A stretch of DNA of 24,443 bases from an uncultured Aggregatibacter sp. (GCF_901873365.1 NZ_CABFLM010000062.1:1-24443); one strand, 5' to 3'. Positions 1 to 8,520 are shown, counted from the stretch's first letter. Numbers and translations: made by a program. Notes: a model not told the origin generated them from the letters alone.

Positions 1-1832
1 ATAAATGCGTCGTTTATCTCAATTTTCGCTTTGGCACGTAGCGCATTTAATAAGCTATTTTGCAAACTGATGCGGTCGGTTTGTTCTATTTGTGCTGCAA
101 ATTGTTTTTTCTCTGAGGCAGTTAACTTACCGTCCTCGACACTATCCAACGCCACAATCACTACGCCACCTTCTGCGTTTTTAGCGGCCTTATAAGTCAC
201 GCTGCCATCAGCCGGTTTTTTCATTGAGAAAATAACGTCTCCAAGGACAGGATCTTTCGTTTCGGCAAAAACCCATGTTTGTGCTTCACCAAAATTTAAT
301 CCATCTACGGCTTTCCCAGCCGTCAAATCTTGTACAAACTTATCCGCCTGCGCTAACACAATGGCTTCAGCTTTTTGGTGTTTTAATGTTGCTGAAATTT
401 CGCCCTTCATATCCTCCAAGGATCGGGTGGACTGCGGTTTATGATCAAGCACACGTACCACTAAAGAATGTTGCTCACCTACACTCATCGGCTCAGAATT
501 GCTACCGCCTTGAGAAAGATCAGAATCAAAAATTGCCGAAGTGACATTCGGATAATTTAATTCTGACGGCACATCCTTACGAGAAAAATAGCCGGTTTCC
601 TGAACTTTTACGCCAGCCTCATCTGCTGCAGCTTTTAATGAAGACGCGTCTTCAAAAGCTTTATCCGCGACGCGTTTTTCAATAGAAAAGAATTGGTTAC
701 CCATTAAATTTTGACGAATTTGTGCCGCGATTTCGGCTTTCACCTCGTCTAAAGGTAACACTTTCGCAGGTTTGCGTTCTTTCACTAAAATAATATGGTA
801 ATTGCCATCCACTTTTATCGGTTGACTATATTTTCCAACCTCTAACGCATTTGCCGCCTCTTCAAAAACGGCAGGAAATTCACCCGCACTTACCCAACTT
901 AAATCACCGCCCTTTTCTGAACTGGTTGGATCGATAGAGTGATTTTTCGCTAACTCCTCAAAGACAGCCCCTTGTTGTAATTGATGATATAAATCCTGCG
1001 CTTGTTGCTCAGTTTTTACTTGAATATGGGCTAAATGTTGCTGACCTTGTGTCGTAAATTGCGCTTTATTATCTTGATAATACTGTGCAATTTCTACATC
1101 AGTCACATTCATATTTTTTTCCATGTTCGCACCGGATAAGTCAAGATATTGCACCTTAACCTGTTCCGGAAGGGTAAATTCGGCTTTATGTGCCTCATAG
1201 TAAGCTTGAATTTCCTCATCGGTTACGCTTTGTTTCTCAATTTCATCCAAAAGCGATAACTTCGCAAAACGCACTTGACGACGTTGGAAAAATAATTTTT
1301 CCAATGCTTCCTGTTGCACCGGAACGCTAAACATTGTGGCTGCCAACGCATTTTGAAGCTGCTCTAAACGCAATGCTTCTCGTACATAGCCGGCATAGGT
1401 TTCAGCGGAAATGCCATTACTTTGTAGCATTTGCTGATAGAGGGTATTGTCAAATTTTCCGTTATTTTGGAAAGACGGTGTCGTCACGATCTCTTGTTTA
1501 ACACGGTCGTCACTGACACCTAATTTAAGATCATTCGCATATTGGCGTAATAATTCTTGGTTAATTAAAGAGGCTAAAATTTGTGTTTTGAGCTGAGTGA
1601 TTTGCGCCGGCGAATCGGCATCTTGCGGGCTTAAATTACGGGAGGCAGCATTATATTGATTTTGAAACGTGTGCTGTGAAATCTCTTCTCCATTGACTTT
1701 TGCCGCAGAATTATCAATGCGGGTATAAAGATAGCCTGCCATCGAACTGATAACAAATGTGACAGTAATAAAACCAAAAAGAAACTTAGAAGCCCAGCTG
1801 GTTGAAGCTCCGTGTAGTTTTTCCATTACCAT
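1..1832 (-). CDS. ppiD: PpiD-type periplasmic folding chaperone, 3' end beyond the window
   Basis: The open frame reads leftward from 1832 and is still open at base 1, so the C-terminus is missing; 610 complete codons are visible. PpiD is an inner-membrane-anchored periplasmic chaperone that helps proteins leaving the Sec translocon. Residues about 17-35 form a single N-terminal membrane anchor, followed by a SurA-N-like region (IDNSAAKVNGEEISQHTFQN and onward) and one parvulin-like PpiC domain at about residues 262-360 (motifs HIQVKTEQQA, GGDLSWVSAGEFP and the GYHIILV-like NYHIILVKERK). Length and order match Haemophilus PpiD. The start at 1832 has an AGGA about eight bases upstream; an in-frame ATG two codons later (1826) is an alternative. 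Family PpiD proteins show little or no isomerase activity despite the parvulin fold; that is family knowledge, not visible here. Confidence 0.93.
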   Translation of the reverse strand, partial: MVMEKLHGASTSWASKFLFGFITVTFVISSMAGYLYTRIDNSAAKVNGEEISQHTFQNQYNAASRNLSPQDADSPAQITQLKTQILASLINQELLRQYANDLKLGVSDDRVKQEIVTTPSFQNNGKFDNTLYQQMLQSNGISAETYAGYVREALRLEQLQNALAATMFSVPVQQEALEKLFFQRRQVRFAKLSLLDEIEKQSVTDEEIQAYYEAHKAEFTLPEQVKVQYLDLSGANMEKNMNVTDVEIAQYYQDNKAQFTTQGQQHLAHIQVKTEQQAQDLYHQLQQGAVFEELAKNHSIDPTSSEKGGDLSWVSAGEFPAVFEEAANALEVGKYSQPIKVDGNYHIILVKERKPAKVLPLDEVKAEIAAQIRQNLMGNQFFSIEKRVADKAFEDASSLKAAADEAGVKVQETGYFSRKDVPSELNYPNVTSAIFDSDLSQGGSNSEPMSVGEQHSLVVRVLDHKPQSTRSLEDMKGEISATLKHQKAEAIVLAQADKFVQDLTAGKAVDGLNFGEAQTWVFAETKDPVLGDVIFSMKKPADGSVTYKAAKNAEGGVVIVALDSVEDGKLTASEKKQFAAQIEQTDRISLQNSLLNALRAKAKIEINDAF

Positions 1833-1929
1833 GAAATGTATCCTATAAAAATAAAGCAAAAAATCCTTGCGATTATAATCTAAAGCACTATTTCCCGCAC
1901 TAACAAAAGTAAATTTTTTACCATTTCTC

Positions 1930-1958
1930 TTGAAACACCTCGGCTTTTACGCTAAAGT
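1930..1958 (+). promoter_or_regulatory. Predicted sigma-70 promoter of selC
   Basis: A -35 box TTGAAA (1930-1935) and a -10-like TAAAGT (1953-1958) are separated by 17 bases and lie just upstream of the tRNA 5' end at 1977. The spacing is ideal and the position fits a dedicated promoter for the tRNA gene. The -10 matches four of six consensus bases. Confidence 0.5.
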
Positions 1959-1976
1959 TCGCACGATTTTTTAAAG

Positions 1977-2071
1977 GGAAGATCGTCGTTTCCGGTGAAG
2001 CGGCAGGACTTCAAATCCTGTTGAGGCTGCCAGCAGTCTCGGGTAGGTTCAACTCCTACGATCTTCCGCCA
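1977..2071 (+). tRNA. selC: tRNA-Sec (anticodon TCA)
   Basis: This 95-nt gene has all the unusual traits of bacterial selenocysteine tRNA. The acceptor stem is 8 bp (1977-1984 GGAAGATC with 2060-2067 GATCTTCC), the anticodon stem CAGGA/TCCTG encloses the loop CTTCAAA with anticodon TCA at 2011-2013, the variable arm is very long, and CCA is encoded at 2069-2071. The sequence is nearly the same as E. coli selC. It decodes UGA as selenocysteine together with SelA, SelB and SelD, which are not in this window. Its presence implies at least one selenoprotein elsewhere in the genome, usually a formate dehydrogenase. It sits alone between ppiD and the ybgI-like gene, on the opposite strand to both. 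Confidence 0.98.
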
Positions 2072-2116
2072 ATGCCTCTTACCTTTATCTTGCCTTCTTA
2101 TTAAAAGCGCTATATT

Positions 2117-2872
2117 TTACGCTGGATTATCTATATCCTTAAATTCAACATCCAATCCGTATTCTTTTGCTAACCATTCTCCCAAGGCTTTGACCCCATA
2201 CCGCTCGGTCGCATGATGACCAGCCGCAAAAAAATGGATGCCCTGTTCTCTTGCGCTATGGATGGTTTGTTCAGACACTTCACCGGTAATAAAGGCATCA
2301 CAGCCTTGTTGTGCGGCAAGATCGATATAACCCTGTCCGCCACCGGTACAGAGACCAATTTTATGAATAAAGTGCGGTCCGTTTTCCACACAAATTAACG
2401 GCTGACGCTGTAATACTTGTGCAATCCGCTCAGCAAATTGTTCACCTGTTAAGGGATGTTTTAAATTTCCCCACATAGGAATGCTGGTTGCCCCTTGTTC
2501 TAACGGTTGCAAATTTTCAATGCCTAATAATGCCGCAAGTTGTGCGTTGTTGCCTAATTCAGGGTGAACATCCAAAGGCAAGTGGTACGCATATAAATTG
2601 ATTCCATAAGTTAATAACGTACGAATCCGATTGCCTTTCATGCCACGAATACAAGGATCTTCGTTTTTCCAAAAATATCCGTGATGTACTAGCAAGGCAT
2701 CGGCGTTTTGTGCTACCGCATAGTCAATTAGCGCTTGGCTGGCGGTTACTCCCGTAATAATTTTTCGGATTTCCGGTTTGCCTTCAACTTGAAGCCCATT
2801 GGGGCAATAGTCGGCAATCAATCGGCTATTTAATTTTTGATTGAGTTGTTTTTCGAGCGCAAGGTTATGCAT
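2117..2872 (-). CDS. ybgI: YbgI/NIF3-family dinuclear metal-centre protein
   Basis: The 251-residue product belongs to the NIF3/YbgI family (named type 2 GTP cyclohydrolase I homologues in some databases), cytoplasmic toroidal hexamers with two metal ions per subunit and no settled physiological role. The metal ligands are visible: H63 and H64 in LLVHHGYFW, D101 in LPLDVHPELGNN, and H219 and E223 in AAGHHATERYG. They match the order and spacing of the E. coli YbgI ligands. Length is normal for the family. The start codon at 2872 has only a weak AGAGA ribosome-binding sequence. The gene follows cpdB on the same strand after a 209-nt gap that contains a predicted terminator, so it is probably transcribed separately. 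Confidence 0.9.
   Translation of the reverse strand: MHNLALEKQLNQKLNSRLIADYCPNGLQVEGKPEIRKIITGVTASQALIDYAVAQNADALLVHHGYFWKNEDPCIRGMKGNRIRTLLTYGINLYAYHLPLDVHPELGNNAQLAALLGIENLQPLEQGATSIPMWGNLKHPLTGEQFAERIAQVLQRQPLICVENGPHFIHKIGLCTGGGQGYIDLAAQQGCDAFITGEVSEQTIHSAREQGIHFFAAGHHATERYGVKALGEWLAKEYGLDVEFKDIDNPA
2370..2378 (+). repeat. DNA uptake signal sequence
   Basis: Exact AAGTGCGGT inside the ybgI-like gene, preceded by another A. Confidence 0.85.
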
Positions 2873-2933
2873 AAATGTATCTCTAAAAAGAAGAAAGGAA
2901 GCTTTAATAGTAAAGCTTTTGAGGGGGAATAAG

Positions 2934-2994
2934 AAGAAAAAAATAGCTAGTACAAATATCTTTCAAAAAGACGTGGGGGAGTGTTTGTACTAGC
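2934..2994 (-). terminator. Intrinsic terminator downstream of cpdB
   Basis: An 11-bp perfect stem (2946-2956 GCTAGTACAAA with 2984-2994) encloses a 27-base loop that contains a smaller TCTTT/AAAGA hairpin. Read on the minus strand it is followed by the tract TATTTTTTTCTT, the layout of a Rho-independent terminator for the cpdB transcript that ends at 3082. Confidence 0.7.
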
Positions 2995-3081
2995 CCTGTG
3001 TTTAAGTATGACGACAATCTTAACATTAAACAAACGAGTTCATTATATACTTAACTATATAATGATCAAGTTTAATTTCGA

Positions 3082-5055
3082 TTATTTCGTCAAATCAATT
3101 TGATATACCGCAAAGCCCACTTCATCAGTACCCACCTGTTTCATCGGGTATTGGGCGTTTTCTTTGATAAATTGCGCCGCCTGTTCACTTGGTGAAGTCT
3201 CAAAGCGCACATCTAATTTATCGTTGCCTTTAATCGGCACGAAACGCCAGTTTTTGTCGGCACTTGGATTCACCGCACCGTCTTTTTCACTGGTGGCTTT
3301 GATGTAATCCGCCAACACTTGGCGGTTTTCATCCGGTGACGCGTAAACAATGTGCTTGTCGCCGGTGCCCGGGAATTTATTACCGTAAGCACGGTAGTTA
3401 TTGGTCGCGATTAAGAATTCCGCCTTCGGATCTACCGGTTTGCCTTGGTAAGTCAGATTCACCACGCGGTGGGCATCCGGATTGATTAACTTGCACTCGC
3501 CGTCATAACGTGGCGGTTGGGTTAAATCGTATTCATAATTGACACCGTCGATCACATCGAAGTTATAGGTGCGGAAACCTTCCCAATCCAATAAAGATTG
3601 TGGTTTGTCGCTGGCAGGATCGATTTGCTTAAACATCCCCGCACTGCATTCCAACCATTCTTTCAGCTGTTCGCCGCTGACTTTCACCACGACCAAGGTA
3701 TTCGGATACAAATACAAATCTGCCGCATTACGGAACGTTAACTCGCCTTTGTTCACTTCGGTATAGCCTGTCGGATCGTTTTTACGTCCGCCCGCTTTAA
3801 ACGGTGCGCCCGCACTTAAAATCGGCAAGCCAGCCATGGCAGGTACGCTTGGGGCAACTTTTTCCACATAGGCTTTTTGCGCTTGGTTAACAATTTGAAT
3901 GGTCGGGTCGTCTTGCACCAATGCCAAATAGCTATACATATTGTCGGTGGCTTTACCAATCGGCTGTGCCACGAATTTACGGGTCGCTTCATGGGTTTCT
4001 TTTAAAAGTGCGGTCATTTCCGGATCATTTTCTGCCAACGCCTTTTTGTTTTCCGCATCATAAATCGGACGCAATACCGCTTTGCCGTCGGTCACAATCC
4101 ATTTGCCGTTATGCTCGCTCAATACTAAATCCACGACACTGATATTGTTCGCCCAATAGCCCGCCATGCTTTCCGGCACGCCTTTTACGGTACCTTTAGC
4201 AATATCTGCGTTCGGTGATTTGGCAAATTCTTTATTCGGGAACAAGCGGTGGGAGTGACCGAAAATCACCGCGTCAATGTGCGGCACATCGGCAAGATAG
4301 AACGCGGAGTTTTCTGCGCCTTCATGATACGGCTCGTCGGATGGGCCGGTATGTGCTAATGCAACGATAATATCTGCGCCTTTTTTCTTCATTTCCGGCA
4401 CATATTTTTGCGCACTTTTTACAATGTCGCGCGTTTCCACTTTGCCCGTTAAATTGGCTTTATCCCACACCATAATTTGCGGCGGCACAAAACCGATATA
4501 ACCGATTTTCAATTTGTGAGACTTGCCCTTATTGTCCACCACCGTTTTTTCCTGAATCACATAAGGCGTGTAATAAGGCTCCTCTGTTCCTACTTTCACC
4601 ACGTTGGCGTTCACAATTGGGAACTTCGCCTGTTTGATGGCATCAGCCAAATAATCCAAACCGTAGTTAAACTCGTGGTTACCCAATGTTCCCACTTCAT
4701 AATGCATAGCATTTAAGCAATCCACCGCCGGGTTCGGTTTGCCTTCTTTATAGCCCACTGCCGCTTGATAGTCAGCAATCGGGTTGCCTTGAATCAAATC
4801 GCCGTTATCCACCAACACACTGTTTTTCACTTCTGCACGAGCTTGACGAATCAAACTTGCTGCACGAGTAAACCCGAATTTCTCTGTCGGCGCGTCTTTG
4901 TAATAGTCAAAGTCCGTCAAAAAACTGTGAATATCGGTGGTACCGATAATGCGTAAATCGACTTGGTTATCGCTTTTCGCGAACACCATGCGATGGCAAC
5001 TGAGCGCCAACACACTGGTCGCACCGATTTGAATAAAACGTCTTCTGTTCATCAT
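3082..5055 (-). CDS. cpdB: 2',3'-cyclic-nucleotide 2'-phosphodiesterase / 3'-nucleotidase
   Basis: This 657-residue periplasmic enzyme hydrolyses 2',3'-cyclic nucleotides and 3'-nucleotides, letting the cell recover nucleosides and phosphate. The calcineurin-like metallophosphatase domain carries TTDIH (D41, H43), DNGD (83-86), GNHEF (125-129) and IFGHSH (about 264-269). The 5'-nucleotidase C-terminal domain follows from about residue 370, with the substrate-stacking region LTFRNAADLYLYPNT. Similarity to E. coli and Haemophilus CpdB runs the full length. The N-terminus NRRRFIQ before a hydrophobic stretch looks like a twin-arginine signal, whereas E. coli CpdB has an ordinary Sec signal. The start at 5055 is preceded by a strong AGGAGG at a spacing of eight bases; a second ATG follows immediately. 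A TACAAT at 5090-5095 (minus strand) is a possible -10 box. Confidence 0.96.
   Translation of the reverse strand: MMNRRRFIQIGATSVLALSCHRMVFAKSDNQVDLRIIGTTDIHSFLTDFDYYKDAPTEKFGFTRAASLIRQARAEVKNSVLVDNGDLIQGNPIADYQAAVGYKEGKPNPAVDCLNAMHYEVGTLGNHEFNYGLDYLADAIKQAKFPIVNANVVKVGTEEPYYTPYVIQEKTVVDNKGKSHKLKIGYIGFVPPQIMVWDKANLTGKVETRDIVKSAQKYVPEMKKKGADIIVALAHTGPSDEPYHEGAENSAFYLADVPHIDAVIFGHSHRLFPNKEFAKSPNADIAKGTVKGVPESMAGYWANNISVVDLVLSEHNGKWIVTDGKAVLRPIYDAENKKALAENDPEMTALLKETHEATRKFVAQPIGKATDNMYSYLALVQDDPTIQIVNQAQKAYVEKVAPSVPAMAGLPILSAGAPFKAGGRKNDPTGYTEVNKGELTFRNAADLYLYPNTLVVVKVSGEQLKEWLECSAGMFKQIDPASDKPQSLLDWEGFRTYNFDVIDGVNYEYDLTQPPRYDGECKLINPDAHRVVNLTYQGKPVDPKAEFLIATNNYRAYGNKFPGTGDKHIVYASPDENRQVLADYIKATSEKDGAVNPSADKNWRFVPIKGNDKLDVRFETSPSEQAAQFIKENAQYPMKQVGTDEVGFAVYQIDLTK
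4006..4014 (+). repeat. DNA uptake signal sequence
   Basis: Exact AAGTGCGGT inside cpdB with an A-rich 5' flank. Confidence 0.85.
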
Positions 5056-5374
5056 AATAAATGCCTCCTGTTAGGTAATTAGCGGGGTTATTGTAAAAGA
5101 AATTAAGCGCGGGGTAAAAGGCAAGCGATATATCAATCTCACTCACCTGGTTGTAGTATGAAGATCATCGCTCACCAAGTACAACCGCACAAAACACCTA
5201 ACACCGTAAATGCTGTTGTAGTTGCGCGACTGAAGTGCGGTCAGTGTTGGATGAATTTGGGATGAATTAGCAGAAGGAAAAGTAAACGTAAAAGGGCATT
5301 CAGAATAAAAAACGACTGTAATTAAATCACAAAAATTTGAATACCCAAAAGATTGTTACGCTTGAACAAACAGC
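5056..5374. other. Intergenic stretch upstream of cpdB without a convincing gene
   Basis: Between the cpdB start and the terminator of the amino-acid transporter there is no open frame with a ribosome-binding site and family resemblance. The stretch holds the presumed cpdB promoter region and one uptake sequence (5233-5241). Confidence 0.6.
5233..5241 (+). repeat. DNA uptake signal sequence
   Basis: Exact AAGTGCGGT in the intergenic stretch upstream of cpdB. Confidence 0.85.
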
Positions 5375-5403
5375 AACGCCCTATTTTCACATAACAGGGC
5401 GTT
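5375..5403 (-). terminator. Hairpin terminator after the amino-acid ABC operon
   Basis: An 8-bp perfect stem AACGCCCT/AGGGCGTT (5375-5382 and 5396-5403) with a 13-base loop lies 17 bases beyond the stop codon of the binding-protein gene. The minus-strand T-tract is poor (GTTGCTGTTTG), while the plus strand has TTTT after the stem, so efficiency on the minus strand is uncertain. Confidence 0.55.
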
Positions 5404-5420
5404 TTCATGAAGGTGTTTAG

Positions 5421-6275
5421 TTATTTATACTCGACCACGACGTCTGCTTCCGTAATGGCATCGCCATAAATTGGCTTTAAGGTTTTTTCGTAGGCTTGTT
5501 TTAACACGCCTTGTTTACCTAGTTTTTCAATTTCAGCATTTAACCAGTTCAACAATTCGGTATCCCCTTTTCTCACTGCCGGCGCAATGAAATCTTGATC
5601 ACCCAAATTTTTCACGCCCACTGTAAAGCCCGGATTTTCTTTCGCCCACGCGAACAATAATGTGTTGTCATGGGCAAGCGCATCGCCACGACCGTCACGT
5701 AAAGCTTCGAAAGTTTCGGTATTTTGCTCAAATTTCAACAATTTGATGTCAGGATAATTTTTAGTGAAATACGCATCTGCGGTAGTGCCTTTATTGACTA
5801 ATAAGGTTTTACCTTTTAATTGATTTACATCGGTAATCACTGCGCCATCTTTCGAGACTACTCCCAATGCCACTTTCATGTAAGGTTTCGCGAAATCCAC
5901 CACTTCGGCACGGGCAGGCGTGACGGTGAAGTTGGCAAGGATAATGTCCACTTTATTGGAGGTGAGATATTCCACGCGGTTAGCCGCTTCAACTAACACA
6001 TATTCCGCTTTATTTTCATCACCCAATAAATCTTTGGTGATGGCTTTGGCAATTTCCACGTCAAATCCTTGGCTTTTGCCTTGACTGTCCACATAGCCGA
6101 ATGGCGGTTTGTCACTAAATACGCCGATACGCACTTTGCCGGCTTGTTTGAGTTGCTCAATCGTTGACGAGGTCGCCGATTCCGTTTTGCCTTCTTTATC
6201 ATTGCAGGCAGTTAAGCCCATTGCCAATAATGCGGTGGCGAAAAGTGCGGTCACTTTTTTAAATGTTTTGTTCAT
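5421..6275 (-). CDS. Polar amino-acid (cysteine-type) ABC transporter substrate-binding lipoprotein
   Basis: The 284-residue product is a family-3 extracellular solute-binding protein. A lipoprotein signal ends in the lipobox LTA-C24, so the mature protein is tethered in the periplasm. The two-lobed binding domain shows the expected blocks: VRIGVFSDKPPFGYVDSQGK, GFDVEIAKAI, DIILANFTVTPARAEVVDFAKPY and GKTLLVNKGTTADAY. Overall it most resembles the cysteine-binding group (CjaA-like), but substrate cannot be fixed from sequence. It is the last gene of a four-gene minus-strand operon, and its start lies inside the 3' end of the ATPase gene (17-nt overlap) with AGGAG just upstream, suggesting translational coupling. 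An uptake sequence (6243-6251) falls inside the signal-peptide codons. Confidence 0.88.
   Translation of the reverse strand: MNKTFKKVTALFATALLAMGLTACNDKEGKTESATSSTIEQLKQAGKVRIGVFSDKPPFGYVDSQGKSQGFDVEIAKAITKDLLGDENKAEYVLVEAANRVEYLTSNKVDIILANFTVTPARAEVVDFAKPYMKVALGVVSKDGAVITDVNQLKGKTLLVNKGTTADAYFTKNYPDIKLLKFEQNTETFEALRDGRGDALAHDNTLLFAWAKENPGFTVGVKNLGDQDFIAPAVRKGDTELLNWLNAEIEKLGKQGVLKQAYEKTLKPIYGDAITEADVVVEYK
6243..6251 (+). repeat. DNA uptake signal sequence
   Basis: Exact AAGTGCGGT followed by CACTTTTTT; it encodes part of the binding-protein signal peptide (VTALF) on the other strand. Confidence 0.85.
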
Positions 6276-7023
6276 AGTTAACTCCTCTTGGTTCGTAATT
6301 TAAAATGTTAAGAAAGGTTTTCGCACGGTCGGTTTGCGGGTTAGTGAAGAAATCCGATGGCGAAGCCTGTTCAACGATTTGTCCTTTATCCATAAACACA
6401 ATGCGGTTTGCCACTTGACGGGCAAAGGACATTTCATGGGTCACGATAAGCATCGTCATGCCGTCTTTCGCCAAGCCCAAAATCACATCCAACACTTCAC
6501 GCACCATTTCTGGGTCAAGTGCGGCGGTAACTTCGTCGAACAGCATAATGTCAGGATTCATGCACAAGGAACGGACGATGGCAATACGTTGCTTCTGACC
6601 GCCTGATAATTCGCGCGGATAGGCATTTTTACGCTCAAACAACCCGACCCGTTTCAACAACATATCGGCTTGCGCTTCTACTTCAGCACGTTGGCGTTTC
6701 TGCACTTTGAGTGGTCCGAGTAAAATATTGTCAATCACCGACATATGCGGAAATAATTCATAGCTTTGGAACACCATGCCAATATGTTGTCGCGCCTTCA
6801 CCCAAGGCAAATCTTTGCCTAATACGCCTTCATTTTGCAAAATTAATTGACCGCTCTTTATCTCCTCTAAGCCGTTAATACAACGTAAGAGCGTACTTTT
6901 ACCGCAGCCGGATGGGCCTAAAATTACCACCACTTCGCCTTTTTCAACGGATAAATTAATTCCATTTAAGGCAAGGGTTTCGCCGTAATATTTCACTAAA
7001 TCGTTAATTTCTAATAAGGGCAT
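6259..7023 (-). CDS. Polar amino-acid ABC transporter ATP-binding protein
   Basis: This GlnQ/HisP-type ATPase of 254 residues powers import by the neighbouring permeases. Walker A GPSGCGKST is at about residues 36-44, the Q-loop lies in VFQSYELFPH, the signature LSGGQKQR begins at about 139, Walker B IMLFDE ends in DEVTAALD, and the switch histidine is in IVTHEM. The valine in DEV replaces the usual proline of DEPT; this is common in the subfamily and leaves the catalytic Glu intact. The ATG at 7023 is preferred over an upstream GTG (7029) because AAGG lies five bases before it and would overlap the GTG. The gene starts nine bases after the second permease ends. Confidence 0.93.
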   Translation of the reverse strand: MPLLEINDLVKYYGETLALNGINLSVEKGEVVVILGPSGCGKSTLLRCINGLEEIKSGQLILQNEGVLGKDLPWVKARQHIGMVFQSYELFPHMSVIDNILLGPLKVQKRQRAEVEAQADMLLKRVGLFERKNAYPRELSGGQKQRIAIVRSLCMNPDIMLFDEVTAALDPEMVREVLDVILGLAKDGMTMLIVTHEMSFARQVANRIVFMDKGQIVEQASPSDFFTNPQTDRAKTFLNILNYEPRGVNYEQNI

Positions 7024-7032
7024 ATACACCTT

Positions 7033-7701
7033 CTATTTTTCCCAATAGGTTTCTAAATAACGTGAAAATAAAGATAACGGATAGCAAATCACAAAATATA
7101 ACAAGAAAATCACACCATAAATCCACAAGGCAGCGGAAGGTTCCGTAAACAGAGAGGTTTCAATAATCTGCTGCCCGACTTTAATCACTTCCAATACACC
7201 GATTAACATAGCAAGCGAGCTGGTTTTCACCATGCGTGTAAACAAGTTAATGGCGCTTGGTGTGACACGTTTTAAACTTTGTGGCAATAAAATATAACGA
7301 AACGTTTGTAATGACGTTAAACCCAAGGCATAAGCAGATTCTGTCTGATGTTTTTCAATAGACGTCAAGGCACCACGCACTAAATCTCCCATTTCTGCGG
7401 TTCCCCAAAAAATAAAGACCCAAATACATACGGTAACGCCATCAATATGCGTATTGAACCATTTCGCCACGCCAAAATAGGCAATAAAAAGTAGGACCAA
7501 CAAAGGAATAATGCGGACAAATTCCAAATAAAAACGGCAAACAGCACGAATCAGGCGATTTTTGCTTGTCATCAACAAGCCGAGAAGAATACCGAGAATG
7601 CAGGCGAAGAAAACGGAGACAAAGGCAATTTTTGCTGTTACCCAGAGGCCACCCAACAACCGTTCAAAATTGCTCCCTTCAAATAACACATTAAGCCCCA
7701 T
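7033..7701 (-). CDS. Polar amino-acid ABC transporter permease (second subunit)
   Basis: This 222-residue inner-membrane permease belongs to the HisM/HisQ-type family with about five membrane helices. The cytoplasmic EAA loop that contacts the ATPase is visible in the stretch ALGLTSLQTFRYILLPQ. The product also has the family's DLVRGALTSIEKHQTESAYALG region. The gene overlaps the upstream permease by 11 bases, and its start at 7701 has GGAGAG upstream. It pairs with the preceding permease to form the membrane channel; two different permeases indicate a heterodimer. Confidence 0.92.
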   Translation of the reverse strand: MGLNVLFEGSNFERLLGGLWVTAKIAFVSVFFACILGILLGLLMTSKNRLIRAVCRFYLEFVRIIPLLVLLFIAYFGVAKWFNTHIDGVTVCIWVFIFWGTAEMGDLVRGALTSIEKHQTESAYALGLTSLQTFRYILLPQSLKRVTPSAINLFTRMVKTSSLAMLIGVLEVIKVGQQIIETSLFTEPSAALWIYGVIFLLYFVICYPLSLFSRYLETYWEK

Positions 7702-8350
7702 ATTTTGCTCTCCGTGTACGACGTTCCAAGTAAGTGATAAACAATGACACCGGCAATAAAATCAACAAATAAAACACCACTAATAAAAAGAGCGCTTCAT
7801 TCGTTTTGTAATCCATACCGATAATCTCTTTTGCCATAAACATTAACTCCGCAATGGCAATCGCGCTGACCACCGAGGTTTCTTTCATTAAAAATAAACT
7901 GTTAGCGCCGATCGCCGGTGCAGCAACCGCAAAGGCTTGGGGGAATAAGACATAACGAAAGGCTTGTGCCGGCGTCACCCCTAAACTTAATGCTGATTCC
8001 AACTGAGCACGGGGAATCGCCTCCAAACCACCTCGAATGGCTTCTGACATATAACTCCCCCCTAAAAACGCAAGACCAATCACAGCACAAGTAAAGCCGT
8101 CTAATTTGATACCCACCTTAGATAAGCCGAAATACAGGAAAAAAACCTGAATCAACAAAGGCGTGTTGCGGGAAAGTTCAATATAAAATTTCACAATAGG
8201 GTTGAGCATACGCACTTTATATGTCGTCACAATGGCGCAGAAAAAACCGATGAACAACGAAAGGACAATCGCCCAAAAAGAAAGCTGCAACGTTATCCAA
8301 GTCGCATCAATAAAACGTGGTAATGTGTTCCAGATATATTGCCAATTCAT
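7691..8350 (-). CDS. Polar amino-acid ABC transporter permease (first subunit)
   Basis: The product is a 219-residue membrane permease and the first gene of the transporter operon. The EAA loop reads ALSLGVTPAQAFRYVLFPQ and is preceded by MSEAIRGGLEAIPRAQLESA, a typical permease block. The ATG at 8350 (MNWQYIWNT) is chosen over an upstream TTG at 8371. A perfect -10 box TATAAT at 8383-8388 predicts transcription starting near 8376, which leaves a 5' leader of about 26 bases for 8350 but almost none for 8371. No strong ribosome-binding sequence is visible at either start. Its 3' end overlaps the next permease gene. Confidence 0.9.
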   Translation of the reverse strand: MNWQYIWNTLPRFIDATWITLQLSFWAIVLSLFIGFFCAIVTTYKVRMLNPIVKFYIELSRNTPLLIQVFFLYFGLSKVGIKLDGFTCAVIGLAFLGGSYMSEAIRGGLEAIPRAQLESALSLGVTPAQAFRYVLFPQAFAVAAPAIGANSLFLMKETSVVSAIAIAELMFMAKEIIGMDYKTNEALFLLVVFYLLILLPVSLFITYLERRTRRAKYGA

Positions 8351-8382
8351 ATGTAATTCAAAACGAAACAAGATTTTCGTGC

Positions 8383-8388
8383 ATTATA
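8383..8388 (-). promoter_or_regulatory. Candidate -10 box of the amino-acid ABC operon
   Basis: On the minus strand the bases read TATAAT, a perfect -10 hexamer, about 33 bases upstream of the first permease ATG. No good -35 box is found at 16-18 bases, so an activator or extended context may be needed. Confidence 0.4.
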
Positions 8389-8482
8389 AAAAGAAGACAA
8401 TTTTTTAAGGAAAGAACAGTTTTTTATATGTTATAACCAGAAATCATGGCGAACGATGCCTGATGCCGTCATCTTCCATGCT

Positions 8483-8491
8483 AAGTGCGGT
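8483..8491 (+). repeat. DNA uptake signal sequence
   Basis: Exact AAGTGCGGT between the TetR gene and the amino-acid transporter operon, with a T-rich 3' flank. Confidence 0.85.
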
Positions 8492-8520
8492 CTGTTTTTG
8501 AAATGTTTTTACTCAAAGAA

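Noticed and set aside
275..544. 89-codon plus-strand open frame
   Set aside because: It is antisense to ppiD, whose frame is continuous and matches the family along its full visible length.
2899..2918. AAGCTTTA/TAAAGCTT hairpin upstream of the ybgI-like gene
   Set aside because: A perfect 8-bp stem but A/T-rich, weak, and without a clear role as terminator or operator.
4996..5055. CpdB as a lipoprotein (Cys20 in LALSC)
   Set aside because: The residue at -3 is Ala, which is a poor lipobox, and homologues are soluble periplasmic enzymes.
5158..5265. 35-codon plus-strand open frame upstream of cpdB
   Set aside because: No ribosome-binding site, spans an uptake sequence and resembles no known small protein.
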